From: Clostridiales bacterium | Lineage (GTDB): Bacteria > Bacillota > Clostridia > Lachnospirales > Lachnospiraceae | Direction: 5' to 3' | Length of the DNA: 64,000 nt | Assembly (NCBI GenBank): GCA_015655075.1 | Contig: JAATFT010000055.1 | Span: 102,626 to 166,625, forward strand | Shown here: piece after piece, positions 44,170-53,047 of the stretch | How positions within the stretch are numbered: the stretch's first letter is position 1 | Layout: each line of letters opens with the position of its first letter | Notes under the pieces: generated by a model | The model's input: the letters and a program-made list of their open reading frames with translations, nothing else | Told to the model about the DNA's origin: nothing | Database searches by the model: none | Translations under genes and position numbers: made by a program

Positions 44170-45684
44170 AAAAAAGTGAAAATTGATCGTAAGAAACATT
44201 ATGTGGAATTCCAGAACGTCGGGAAATCATTTGTTGGTGTACGGGCTTTAAATAATGTCAGCTTTCGAGCTGATGGTGGTGAGATTTGTGCATTACTTGG
44301 AGAGAATGGAGCGGGAAAGAGTACATTGCTAAAAATCCTCAGTGGTGTTCAGTCCCAGGATAAGGGTAAAATTATTATTGATGGAGAAGAAGTGCATTTT
44401 GCGAATCCAATTGATGCGATTAGGAAAGGAGTCAGCGTAATCTATCAGGAACTGCAATTAGTTCCGTCACTAACTGTCATGGAAAATATATACATTGGAG
44501 ATTTACCTTCCGGAAAACTGGGAATTGTTAATTTTAAGGACGTAAAAAAAGATGCCCAAAAACTTATTGATTCTTTCGGTTTACCAATAAAGGCGGATCA
44601 GAAAGTTTCAGAGTTATCAGTTGCTTATCAGCATATGGTTGAGATTATAAAAGCAGTGCGTAGGGATAGTTCTATTATAGCCTTTGATGAACCCACTTCC
44701 AGTCTTTCAGAAGCGGAAATTAAAGTGCTGTTTCAAATAATCCGCCGGTTACGTGATGAAGGAAAGGTGGTGTTGTATGTTTCTCATCGTCTCCAGGAAA
44801 TCTTTGAATTATCAAAGAAAATTGTGATTTTAAAGGATGGAAAGTATGTAAAAACTCTGGAAACAGAAAAAAGTATAACTAATGATTTGATACGATGTAT
44901 GGTCGGCCGTGACCTGGGTGACATATATTGTAACCTTCCTCGAAGTGATACATATGGCGGAGTTATTCTCGAAGTAAGGCATCTGAATAATAAATACCTG
45001 CACGATATCAGTTTCAAGTTGCATGCAGGTGAAATTCTTTGATTTGCCGGATTGGTTGGGGCCGGAAGAACAGAAACCGTGTTTTCGATTTTCGGGGCAG
45101 ATCATTTGGATTCGGGAGAGATTCTGGTTCAGGGGAAACCGGTATCAATACGGGGACCTAAGAGCGCGATTCGAAATGGAATAGGTCTGTGTCCGGAAGA
45201 CAGAAAAGAACAAGGGCTTATTTTACAAAAATCAATTCGTGAAAATATATCAGCTGCCGTTTTGAATAAAGTATCAAAAAATCAAATTATTAACAAGAAA
45301 AAGGAAGTAAAACTGGCCGTGAATACCGTGAAACAATTCAATGTAAAAACACATTCAATAGAGAAGAAAGTAGTTGAGCTATCTGGTGGTAACCAGCAGA
45401 AAGTAATTCTTGGAAGATGGCTGGCTTCTGACCCCAAGATATTAATTTTAGATGAGCCGACAAAGGGGATTGATGTCGGGGCAAAATCAGAAATTTATAC
45501 TATGGTATGTAACTTGGCAAGGAATGGAATGGGAGTAATTTTCATTTCTTCAGAGCTTATTGAAGTTATTAACGTGTGCGACAATATTATAATTATGAAG
45601 GAAGGAAGTATTTCAGGCCTTTTAAGCCGCGGGGAATGCAATGAAGAGAAAGTGCTGTCATTGGCAATGGTTAATAAGCAATAA
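44164..45684 (+). pseudogene. sugar ABC transporter ATP-binding protein (RbsA/MglA type), interrupted by in-frame TGA
   Basis: A two-cassette ATPase of about 506 codons. Cassette 1 has Walker A GENGAGKST, a signature-like VSELSVAYQ and Walker B AFDEPTSSL. Cassette 2 has VELSGGNQQK and LILDEPTKGIDVG. The frame is continuous except for TGA at 45040-45042, in ...GEIL*FAGLVGAGRTE, where relatives have Gly; GGA to TGA is one substitution. The two halves would be 292 and about 210 aa. A degenerate Walker A in cassette 2 is normal for the family. Start ATG 44164 lies inside a palindromic repeat and has no clear ribosome site. Either a pseudogene, a sequencing error or readthrough. Confidence 0.85.
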
Positions 45685-45821
45685 GCGTGTTATTTTGCAT
45701 ATATTATTCCGGTAATTTAGATTAACTGAGTTGAGATGAAGTATCATGAAGATGGCTATATAGGGATAGCAGCAATAGACAACAGCTTCTTTACTTTTAA
45801 CAAAACCAGAAAGGAAAATGT

Positions 45822-46823
45822 ATGATGGATTCCACCTATAAGTTTATTATACAAGTTAAGGCAATGGGAAAAAAAAGAAAAAGTGCTTTAAACTTACTTA
45901 AGTTAAATAATGTTACGTTGATAATTGTGCTGATAGTAGTAGTTGCTATATTTTCTGTGTTAAATCATAACTATTTTAGCAGAAGTAATGCCATGAATAT
46001 TTTGTATGCATCATCTGTAGTTGGTTTGCTGGCAATTGGACAGACATATTTGATTATTGGAGGATACATCGATCTGTCCTGTGCATCGATTGCGTCGCTA
46101 AGCGGTGTCTTAGCGGCAATTTGTATCGGTAAAGGTATTCCTTGGCTGTCAGCGCTATTGATTACTTTGATTCTTGGTGCTGCTATTGGAATTTTTAATT
46201 CTATTTTAACGAATATTTTTTCATTACAACCATTTATTGCAACTTTAGCGACTGCATCCATGTGTGAAGGCTTTGGATACATTATTTGCGGTGGACGTTC
46301 TGTTCCAATATCGAATCAATCCTTTATCGCCATTGGTGCTACTAAAATTTTCGGTATTCCGCTTCCCGTAATTTATTTGGTTATTTTATTTATTATCTTT
46401 GGCTTTATTTTAGAGAAGACTGTATTTGGACGAAGTGTATATATTATAGGAGGGAATCCCACAGCGGGATATCTTTCCGGGATTAATCCTAAAAAAGTAT
46501 CAACGATTCTTTATGTGATTAGCGGTATCGTTTCAGCCTTTGCAGGTACTACATTAGCGGCAAGAATGCATACAGGTGCCGCATCAGCGGTTCTGGGTTC
46601 AGAGTTTAATGCGATAACGGCAGCCGTTTTGGGCGGAGTTTCATTTACCGGCGGTTCCGGCTCAATTGGAGGATGCTTTATCGGATTAATCATTATACAG
46701 AGCTTCAGTAACGGTCTTACTATGATAAATGTATCTTCCTTCTGGCAGAAAGTAGCGCAAGGTATGCTTCTTATCGGAGCATTACTGTTGGATGATTTCA
46801 GAAGAAAAAAACTAACAAAATAA
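45822..46823 (+). CDS. sugar ABC transporter permease (RbsC type)
   Basis: A 333-aa permease with 8-10 hydrophobic segments and the family stretch LAIGQTYLIIGGYIDLSCAS, plus AVLGGVSFTGGSGSIGG. AAAGGA lies just before the ATG. It pairs with the interrupted ATPase upstream and the lipoprotein downstream. The permease frame is intact, so the operon's loss of function, if real, is recent. Confidence 0.92.
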   Translation: MMDSTYKFIIQVKAMGKKRKSALNLLKLNNVTLIIVLIVVVAIFSVLNHNYFSRSNAMNILYASSVVGLLAIGQTYLIIGGYIDLSCASIASLSGVLAAICIGKGIPWLSALLITLILGAAIGIFNSILTNIFSLQPFIATLATASMCEGFGYIICGGRSVPISNQSFIAIGATKIFGIPLPVIYLVILFIIFGFILEKTVFGRSVYIIGGNPTAGYLSGINPKKVSTILYVISGIVSAFAGTTLAARMHTGAASAVLGSEFNAITAAVLGGVSFTGGSGSIGGCFIGLIIIQSFSNGLTMINVSSFWQKVAQGMLLIGALLLDDFRRKKLTK

Positions 46824-46929
46824 ATGGAGGTCTGGGTTAGGCTATTTGTAAATTGTATTTTGTTTCAAATGAATGGGAGGATGTACTAGGTGTTAGTTAA
46901 AATCATATAGTATAGGGAGGAAACTGAAA

Positions 46930-48045
46930 ATGAAAGTGAAAGTCACAAGAAGGTTAATGGCATTGTTGTTGTCCACAATTCTAGCATTTACACTCTTTGG
47001 ATGTGGATCCAGTAGTCCAAGTACACCGGATACTGCACCAGAAGATACGGAAGGGGAGAAAGAAGCTACCGATGTTGATGCAGATACAACAGACACTATT
47101 AAAATCGGATATCTAAACAAAACAATGGCTATTCAATGGAGTCAGGATGTTGTAGACGCATTAGAGCAGTTAGGTAAAGAACAGAATTTCGAGCTGGTAT
47201 ATGCGGATGCAGACTTTTCACCGGAAGCCCAGCTAGAACAGTTAAATACTTTTATCAATAATGATGTAGATGGGATTATCTGTATGGTCGCTGATGAAGG
47301 TATGGCGAGTGCCGTAGTTGAGACTGCCAATGAAGCAGGCATTCCGGTTGTTGGTGAATCTCTGAGAATGGAAGATGAAAATGATTTACTTATAACTCCT
47401 TGTGTTGAATTAGATGCTGCCAAATGTGGTGCTATGAATATGGATTGGGTTTCTGAGAACTGGGAAAGTACAGGAGTTGATTTAAGTGATGAAACTCAAA
47501 TCGGTTTTATTCAGATAATCGATTCTCAGCTTGCAAATGAAATTGTGCGGGGAGAAGGTGCTTATAATGAATTCAAGGTATTGTTCCCGAATGTTCCGGA
47601 GAAAAACTGCTTTATTGCTGATATTGCAGCAGATTCAGCTGAGTTATCAGAAGCCGCTTATAATCAGGTATCTACAATCTTTTCTGCGAATACAGCGATT
47701 ACTACTTGGGTACTATGTGGAGTCATGGAAGATTATGCACTTGGTGCATGCCGTGCAATTGAAGATATTGGATATGTGGATAGTGCTATTTTAACAAGTA
47801 TCGGCGGTGAAAGAGCCATTCAGGAATGGGAAGGCGGAACCAAAGCCCCGTGGTATTGCGCTAATTATTATACCGGTATGGATGCAGCAAAACTTTGTGC
47901 CGATGGTTTGCTCCAGATAGTACGAGATGGAAAGATAGAAGAAGAAATCTGGCCGGAGTATATTGACGATGGTGAAACATATGCATCTGCTAAGTTCTCA
48001 GGAACAATTATTACATATGATAATTACAAGGATATCGTGAAATAA
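46930..48045 (+). CDS. sugar-type ABC substrate-binding lipoprotein (Peripla_BP_4)
   Basis: A 371-aa lipoprotein with a signal and lipobox LFGC (Cys about residue 19), a Thr/Glu/Asp-rich linker, and a type I periplasmic-binding fold from KIGYLNKTMAIQWSQDVVDAL. Motifs such as NNDVDGIICMVAD and AGIPVVGE are those of ribose/arabinose-binding proteins. A GGGAGG site precedes the ATG. The ligand is unknown; the shared promoter module ties it to the UGSC-like and dehydrogenase genes. Confidence 0.92.
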   Translation: MKVKVTRRLMALLLSTILAFTLFGCGSSSPSTPDTAPEDTEGEKEATDVDADTTDTIKIGYLNKTMAIQWSQDVVDALEQLGKEQNFELVYADADFSPEAQLEQLNTFINNDVDGIICMVADEGMASAVVETANEAGIPVVGESLRMEDENDLLITPCVELDAAKCGAMNMDWVSENWESTGVDLSDETQIGFIQIIDSQLANEIVRGEGAYNEFKVLFPNVPEKNCFIADIAADSAELSEAAYNQVSTIFSANTAITTWVLCGVMEDYALGACRAIEDIGYVDSAILTSIGGERAIQEWEGGTKAPWYCANYYTGMDAAKLCADGLLQIVRDGKIEEEIWPEYIDDGETYASAKFSGTIITYDNYKDIVK

Positions 48046-48315
48046 AATCGCAGAATAAACGCTAAATTTGTTTTGAATTATTTGCAGTTATGTAGTATTA
48101 TGATGTTAGAGATAAGGATATTGTATCAAGTTGTATATTATTAATTAATATAACATAACATAAAATAAATAGAACCATATTCTACGGAATTGGTTTTATT
48201 ATGACCGTTGAAGTATTGTTGAAGGTGTCGGGAAAAGCAATATGGAGGTTCTGCAAGAGGTTGAGTAAGCATCCTCATACTGACTACCAGCATAGCTGGG
48301 AATAATAAAATACCG

Positions 48316-48352
48316 AAATGGCTACGTTGAAATAATACGTAGCCATTTGTTT
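48316..48352 (+). terminator. terminator of the sugar ABC operon
   Basis: AAATGGCTACGT (48316-48327) pairs perfectly with ACGTAGCCATTT (48337-48348), followed by a T-rich tail. Nothing else is seen in the 338-base gap 48046-48383. Confidence 0.85.
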
Positions 48353-48383
48353 TACTATTTTATACATAAGAAAGTGAAAAATC

Positions 48384-48665
48384 ATGATACGAGACATATT
48401 GTTGGATTATGAAAAGATTTTATATAAATCAATTCAGATAGGATTGGAAGATACTCAGCTTATTTCATTTGAATTCAAAGCTGGGAACTTTGCTCATTTG
48501 ATAGGATTGCATAAACTCAAAGATATTTCTATTATTCAAAAACTGAACGATGAGAATAATAAGTTCGTAACTGCGAAAAGTCTGTATCTTGATATTAAAA
48601 ATGAAATAGTTTCTGATTCGGAATTTGAAGCAAGCCAGCACTATCCTAAAATCAAAATAAAATGA
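48384..48665 (+). CDS. PBECR4-like nuclease-domain fragment
   Basis: A 93-aa protein whose central stretch FKAGNFAHLIGLHKLKDI matches the start of PBECR4-type domains (predicted toxin/phage-associated nucleases, usually 150 aa or more). The C-terminal half of such a domain is missing, so this is probably a truncated gene. Weak ribosome site (AGAAAGTG). First item of a decayed accessory patch. Confidence 0.45.
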   Translation: MIRDILLDYEKILYKSIQIGLEDTQLISFEFKAGNFAHLIGLHKLKDISIIQKLNDENNKFVTAKSLYLDIKNEIVSDSEFEASQHYPKIKIK

Positions 48666-48787
48666 TACGATTTATTCATTTATAGATAATCTTTTGCCAT
48701 GGTCACCTAAGAGGAGTATATTGATTTAAAATTACACTTTATTTATTAACGTTTTGTGATATACTTTTTATAAGAGATGTTTACAGA

Positions 48788-48976
48788 ATGTATAAAATAT
48801 TAATGATTGATGATAATAGAGAGCTTTTAAATATGCTGAAGAGTTATTTTGAACTAAAAGTATTTAGTGTATCAATCAGTGGATGGTAAAGAAGAATTGG
48901 AAAAAATTTCAATTACTCGGCCGCAACAGGTAATAGTCTTGGATTAATTGCAGTCCAAATCTATGCTTTAAATTAA
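48788..48976 (+). pseudogene. fused remnant of a response regulator and histidine kinase
   Basis: ATG 48788 gives MYKILMIDDNRELLNMLKSY, the start of an OmpR-type receiver, then a frameshift near 48880. The other frame continues GKEELEKISITRPQQVIVLD. The following GNSLGLIAVQIYALN resembles the G2 box and end of a histidine kinase. Most of both genes has been lost by deletion. Confidence 0.6.
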
Positions 48977-49047
48977 AGAGCAGAGGGACTTATTGGCTAA
49001 TTGCAGGTTTTAAATAAAATTGCTGAAAAAGGGAAGAAGTGCATATT

Positions 49048-49368
49048 TTGAATAATTTAAAAATTGGAATACTTTGTTTGGCGTTATCTGCATTTATTTA
49101 TTTCTTTTCTCCTAAATTAAAAGAAAATATATTAGGATACAAAACATTTTAATTAAGGACCCGTAAAAATGTCTGGGAGCTGACCAACAGATATTTTGGC
49201 ATATTGGCAATTTACGGCTCATCAATTTATTTGCTTGCTGCAATAATTTTGTATTTAAGGGGAATTAACGGTTTAGATAAACTTTTAAACGGTTTAGGTA
49301 TATGCTATGTATTACTTTCCGTCCTGATTGTAGAAACAGTTGTTTTTGTAAAAAATCATAAGAAATAA
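49048..49368 (+). pseudogene. SdpI-family membrane protein with in-frame TAA
   Basis: A 106-codon frame from TTG 49048: hydrophobic helix, ENILGYKTF, stop at 49150-49152, then RKNVWELTNRYFG and two more membrane helices. The GYKT...W...N..FG pattern is that of SdpI-type immunity/signalling proteins, so the TAA is a nonsense mutation. The last 100 bases recur at 50291-50392. The gap 49369-49540 shows no gene. Confidence 0.65.
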
Positions 49369-49540
49369 TTGGATGAAGAACATAATATTAAATTGCTGGT
49401 AAGATAATATAAAGCAAATATAGCAGTGTATATACAGGTGCTCTTTGACTGGCCCTTTGATACGTTATAAATTTATAATTTTTCAGAATATGGATTTAAT
49501 GATAAAATAGAGAAATAGAGAAAAAGAGAAGGAATGAAGG

Positions 49541-49915
49541 ATGTTTGAACAAGACTATATAATGAGAATCGTTCATGAAATGATAAAGACTATTATGAGA
49601 TTACTTTTTAACATAAAGAAAGAAAATATAGAAGATATACAGGTCAACGATGCAGTCGCTGCTGAAAAATATAAGCAGTTAATAAAGCTGGCCGAAAAGG
49701 GGAAGATAAATGAAGCTGAAAATCAATTATATGAAAACATGGATATTTCAAATAAAAATGAATTAATAACGGCATTAATGTTTTATTCCTATCTTAATAA
49801 CCTGGATAATAAATCCTTAAAAAAAGCAAATTACACATATGAAGAAATCGGTGAAGGTGTAAAATATGTGACGAATTTGTTTGGATATGAAGGAATTGCA
49901 GATATGCTGATGTAA
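49541..49915 (+). CDS. DUF6483 family protein
   Basis: A 124-aa mostly helical cytosolic protein beginning MFEQDYIMRIVHEMIKTI, the typical start of this uncharacterised Clostridia family; the C-terminus is similar to TPR-like helices. A GAGAAGGAATGAAGG site precedes the ATG. It ends 54 bases before a terminator. Function unknown. Confidence 0.7.
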   Translation: MFEQDYIMRIVHEMIKTIMRLLFNIKKENIEDIQVNDAVAAEKYKQLIKLAEKGKINEAENQLYENMDISNKNELITALMFYSYLNNLDNKSLKKANYTYEEIGEGVKYVTNLFGYEGIADMLM

Positions 49916-49968
49916 TTGTAAAAGCAGCGCATCCAAAATATATTACCGGAATACAGCTGTTGCGGCGA

Positions 49969-49998
49969 GTCAGAAATTATTTTTTCTGACCTTTTTTT
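49969..49998 (+). terminator. terminator, diverged copy of the one at 13408
   Basis: GTCAGAAA (49969-49976) pairs with TTTCTGAC (49983-49990), followed by a seven-T run. Confidence 0.8.
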
Positions 49999-50150
49999 AT
50001 ATACACATAAATATCATCTATTAAAATACAACATATAACAATTGATGAAAGTTGAATGGATTTAATTATATTCTTGTTTTCTATCCAAATATAAGAAATT
50101 AATATAAGAAATATGTATTTAAATATATTTGATATTATTATATTTTTCAA
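49977..50150 (-). CDS. 57-aa small membrane protein, copy 2 (TTG start)
   Basis: Same length, same TTG start and same reading frame as the ORF at 13422-13595, with GGGAG 10 bases upstream. The hydrophobic stretches are IFKYIFLILISYIWI and IVICCILIDDIYVYI; the tail is KKGQKK. Substitutions between the copies are mostly silent or conservative and there is no indel. The stop lies inside the terminator stem. It is the only apparently intact gene left in this duplicated piece. Confidence 0.58.
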   Translation of the reverse strand: MKNIIISNIFKYIFLILISYIWIENKNIIKSIQLSSIVICCILIDDIYVYIKKGQKK

Positions 50151-50254
50151 TATTTTTAATCTCCCTGTATTAGTTATGTAGGATCGTTTATACGTTAACG
50201 ATATATAATATATTAATCCTGCTTTAAATTTTTTGCAAGGAGGAAATAAAAAAT

Positions 50255-50392
50255 ATGATAAATTACTGTCCGTTTTGGGGAAACTTAAAGGGGATAACAG
50301 CTCAGATAAACTTTTAAACGGTTTAGGTATATGCTATGTATTACTTTCCACTGTAAATATAGAGAAGGCAGTTGTTTTTGTATTTGTTTAAG
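50255..50392 (+). pseudogene. chimera of regulator head and SdpI tail
   Basis: A strong site and ATG 50255 start MINYCPFWGNLK, as at 13852. At about 50290 the sequence switches to a near copy of 49260-49368 (GLGICYVLLS in another frame), joined at the short shared string AAGGGGA. The frame closes after 20 codons. The rest of the gap to 50617 holds a TATAAT at 50541 that may belong to the downstream permease operon. Confidence 0.55.
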
Positions 50393-50617
50393 TAAAAACA
50401 ATCCCCTTTATTTTACATAAAAAATCCCAGGTAAAATACATTAAAAATTCAATTTTTTATGAGGCCTGCATAAAAAATCCAATTTTTCCTGTTAACCATG
50501 TTCAATTTAAGCGGTATCAGACTAAGATAAACCATGTTATTATAATATCATGATTTATAGATCGGCACGGTTAAACAGGACAATCAGACATCGCTATAAC
50601 ACGGTCAGGAGGAAAAA

Positions 50618-51565
50618 ATGCAGAAAGATGTCGCAAGGACAGGAAAAGTAAAAAAACAAAAAAAAACGGATAAACAGGGACTGTTAATGTTTCTTAGCAT
50701 ATCCCCGTTTCTTATATTATGTTTTCTGTTTTCTTATTATCCGCTCCAGGGCTGGATATATGCATTTTATGATTACAGATCACCTTTAAAATTATCGCAA
50801 TGCGAATTTGTAGGACTGAAATGGTTCCGGACATTATTTGCAAATAAAGCCCAGGTTTCCCAGCTGCTCCAGGTTATGGAGAATACCTTTGCAATGAGTC
50901 TGTTAGGTATTGCAACTTCGGTTTTACCAGTTGGATTTGCTGTCTTCTTAAATGAAATAAAGAATAAGAAATTTAAAAATATTGTTCAGACACTTACCAC
51001 CTTACCTAATTTTATCAGCTGGGTATTGGTTTATTCCGTTGCATTCAGCCTTTTCTCATACACGGGTATGTTTAATACGGTTTTGCAGCACCTTGGGTTA
51101 ATATCCGAACCTCTTAAGATTCTGGACAGCGATGCCCATACTTATTTAAAAATGCTGTTATGGAGCACCTGGAAGGGACTTGGATGGGGCGCAATTATGT
51201 ATTTGGCGGCCATAGCGGGAATTGATCAGGAGCTATATGAAGCAGCGAGAGTTGACGGCGCAAACCGTTTCCAATTAATGAGACATATAACAATGCCTGC
51301 TTTAATTCCGACCTATATCGTATTATTAATGCTGTCTGTGGCAAATTTCCTGAACAACAGCATGGATCAGTACTATGTATTCCAGAATTCCTTTAACAGA
51401 GAACATATTCAGGTATTGGATTTATATGTTTACAATATTGGTATGACGGGCAACAGTATTTCCCTGGCAACAGCCATCAGTATGCTGAAAAGTATTGTCA
51501 GTGTAACCTTGCTGGTACTTGTAAATTTTATTTCCAAAAAGACACGCGGCGAGTCTATAATCTAA
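50618..51565 (+). CDS. carbohydrate ABC transporter permease, LplB type
   Basis: A 315-aa permease with six membrane segments after a Lys-rich start and the EAA loop YEAARVDGANRFQLMRHITMP. LplB/YtcP-class importers carry oligosaccharides or glycosides. CAGGAGG lies before the ATG. It forms an importer with the permease at 51801 and the lipoprotein at 53048; no ATPase gene is present, as usual, since a shared MsmX-like ATPase serves the class. Confidence 0.92.
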   Translation: MQKDVARTGKVKKQKKTDKQGLLMFLSISPFLILCFLFSYYPLQGWIYAFYDYRSPLKLSQCEFVGLKWFRTLFANKAQVSQLLQVMENTFAMSLLGIATSVLPVGFAVFLNEIKNKKFKNIVQTLTTLPNFISWVLVYSVAFSLFSYTGMFNTVLQHLGLISEPLKILDSDAHTYLKMLLWSTWKGLGWGAIMYLAAIAGIDQELYEAARVDGANRFQLMRHITMPALIPTYIVLLMLSVANFLNNSMDQYYVFQNSFNREHIQVLDLYVYNIGMTGNSISLATAISMLKSIVSVTLLVLVNFISKKTRGESII

Positions 51566-51689
51566 ATTATTATCTAAATTTATGACAGGTTTCAAAGCAG
51601 AAAAGGTCATATAATATCAGCCTGAAAGCAGGCGGTGATATAAACCGCCATGCCCAAAAAACGGGAACGGATGTGTGGAAGTTGCGCCT

Positions 51690-51755
51690 TAGAGTGTGTT
51701 TGAAAAATCATTGAAGCGTCCAGCCCGGCACAAGCATTTTTCAAACACGCTCTAG
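51690..51755. repeat. palindromic MITE-like element, copy B (internally deleted)
   Basis: A 66-bp remnant with ends TAGAGTGTGTTTGAAAAAT and ATTTTTCAAACACGCTCTA. It is an internal deletion derivative of the family, in reverse orientation to copy C, and lies between the two permease genes. Other hairpins (GGCGGT...ACCGCC) precede it in the 235-base gap. Confidence 0.8.
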
Positions 51756-51800
51756 AGTCCGGGGATACTTAAACATTTTCATACAGGAAGGAAGAATGAC

Positions 51801-52724
51801 ATGAAAGGGAAAAAGCATAAGCAAACAAAAAAGCAAACAAGAGCGGATATCACATTTCATATTATCAATTATACTATATTTGCATCCCTGACAATCCTTT
51901 GTGTTTATCCGTTTTATTATTTAATCATAAATACAATCAGCAGCAATACGTTAAGTGCCAACGGGGTCATAAATTTCCTGCCAAGGGGAATACATCTGGA
52001 AAACTATAAACAGGTTTTGCAATTGAAGGGGCTTCCTTTGGCGGCGGGCATTTCCTTAGCCAGAACCGTACTGGGTACGGTATGTACCGTATTTGCCTCG
52101 GCTTATCTTGGTTTTATGTTTACCCAGGATAAAATGTGGGGAAGAAGGATATGGTATCGCTTTATGATTATCACCATGTATTTCAATGCAGGCATCATTC
52201 CGGTTTTTCTTACTATGAAAGCGCTGCATCTTACCAACAACTTTTGGGTATATGTAATACCGGTTATTGTACAGCCTTTTAATATCATCCTTGTTAAAAC
52301 CTATGTGGAATCAATACCCAGGTCTTTGCAGGAGGCGGCGCAGATTGACGGGGCAGGGTTCTTTCGGATTTTTTATAAGATTATATTACCGACCTGTACG
52401 CCGATTCTTGCAACCGTAGCGATTTTTGCCGCCGTAGCCCAATGGAATTCCTTCCAGGATACCTTGATTTATGTAACGGACCAGAAGTTATATTCCTTAC
52501 AGTATTTATTATACACGTACATTAACCAGGCTAATTCCCTCGCCATGATGGTTAAGAACAGTGCCGGTACAGGTTTAAATATAGCGTCCCTGGCAACCAC
52601 GCAGACGGCAACTTCCATTCGTATGACGGTATCTGTTGTTGTGGTGCTGCCAATTTTATTTGTATATCCCTTATTCCAAAGATTCTTTGTAAAGGGTATT
52701 ATGATCGGATCCGTAAAGGGGTAG
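51801..52724 (+). CDS. carbohydrate ABC transporter permease, LplC/YtcP type
   Basis: A 307-aa permease with six membrane segments and the EAA loop LQEAAQIDGAGFFRIFYKIILP. GAAGGA precedes the ATG. Partner of the permease at 50618. Its stop codon is 4 bases from the palindromic element copy C, so the repeat sits between it and the binding-protein gene. Confidence 0.92.
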   Translation: MKGKKHKQTKKQTRADITFHIINYTIFASLTILCVYPFYYLIINTISSNTLSANGVINFLPRGIHLENYKQVLQLKGLPLAAGISLARTVLGTVCTVFASAYLGFMFTQDKMWGRRIWYRFMIITMYFNAGIIPVFLTMKALHLTNNFWVYVIPVIVQPFNIILVKTYVESIPRSLQEAAQIDGAGFFRIFYKIILPTCTPILATVAIFAAVAQWNSFQDTLIYVTDQKLYSLQYLLYTYINQANSLAMMVKNSAGTGLNIASLATTQTATSIRMTVSVVVVLPILFVYPLFQRFFVKGIMIGSVKG

Positions 52725-52728
52725 TGTG

Positions 52729-52879
52729 CTAGAGCGTGTTTGAAAAATGCTTGTGCCGGGCTGGATGCTCCACTTTGTGGGAGGCAAGGAGCGATTTTGT
52801 ACGCTCCCAAAATCACGACCCAGTATACCTCAAAGTGGGACGTTCAGAACGATGCGATGATTTTTCAAACACGCTCTAG
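52729..52879. repeat. palindromic MITE-like element, copy C (full, perfect ends)
   Basis: A 151-bp element with perfect 20-bp inverted ends, CTAGAGCGTGTTTGAAAAAT and its reverse complement. No target duplication is evident. Downstream, 52880-53047 holds further GC-rich hairpins (GCGGGCGG-AAA-CCCGCC type and GCCGGTTATAACCGGC) but no gene. Confidence 0.88.
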
Positions 52880-53047
52880 AAAGGGTGGGTAGATTAGCGG
52901 GCGGAAACCCGCCTGATAAGGCCCGGCAGGCCTTCGGCAGCGAGTTCCGGACGAGGATAAAATTTGAAAATCAACGGCATAATGCCTGATTTTAAGTAAG
53001 CCGGTTATAACCGGCAAGCATTTATATTATTATGGGAGGTAATAAAG

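Larger units (their letters stand above)
49969..50283. repeat. diverged duplication of the 13.41-13.88 kb segment
   Basis: The terminator, the 57-aa ORF and the regulator head (MINY.PFWGN, with GCAAGGAGGAAATAAAAAA before it) occur here in the same order as at 13409-13884. Copy 1 has about 170 extra bases between the ORF and the head. The duplication no longer includes the secreted-protein gene. Confidence 0.8.

Noticed and set aside
45040..45042. TGA as a selenocysteine codon
   Set aside because: Relatives have Gly, not Cys, at this position and no Sec-insertion hairpin stands out after it; a nonsense change is simpler.
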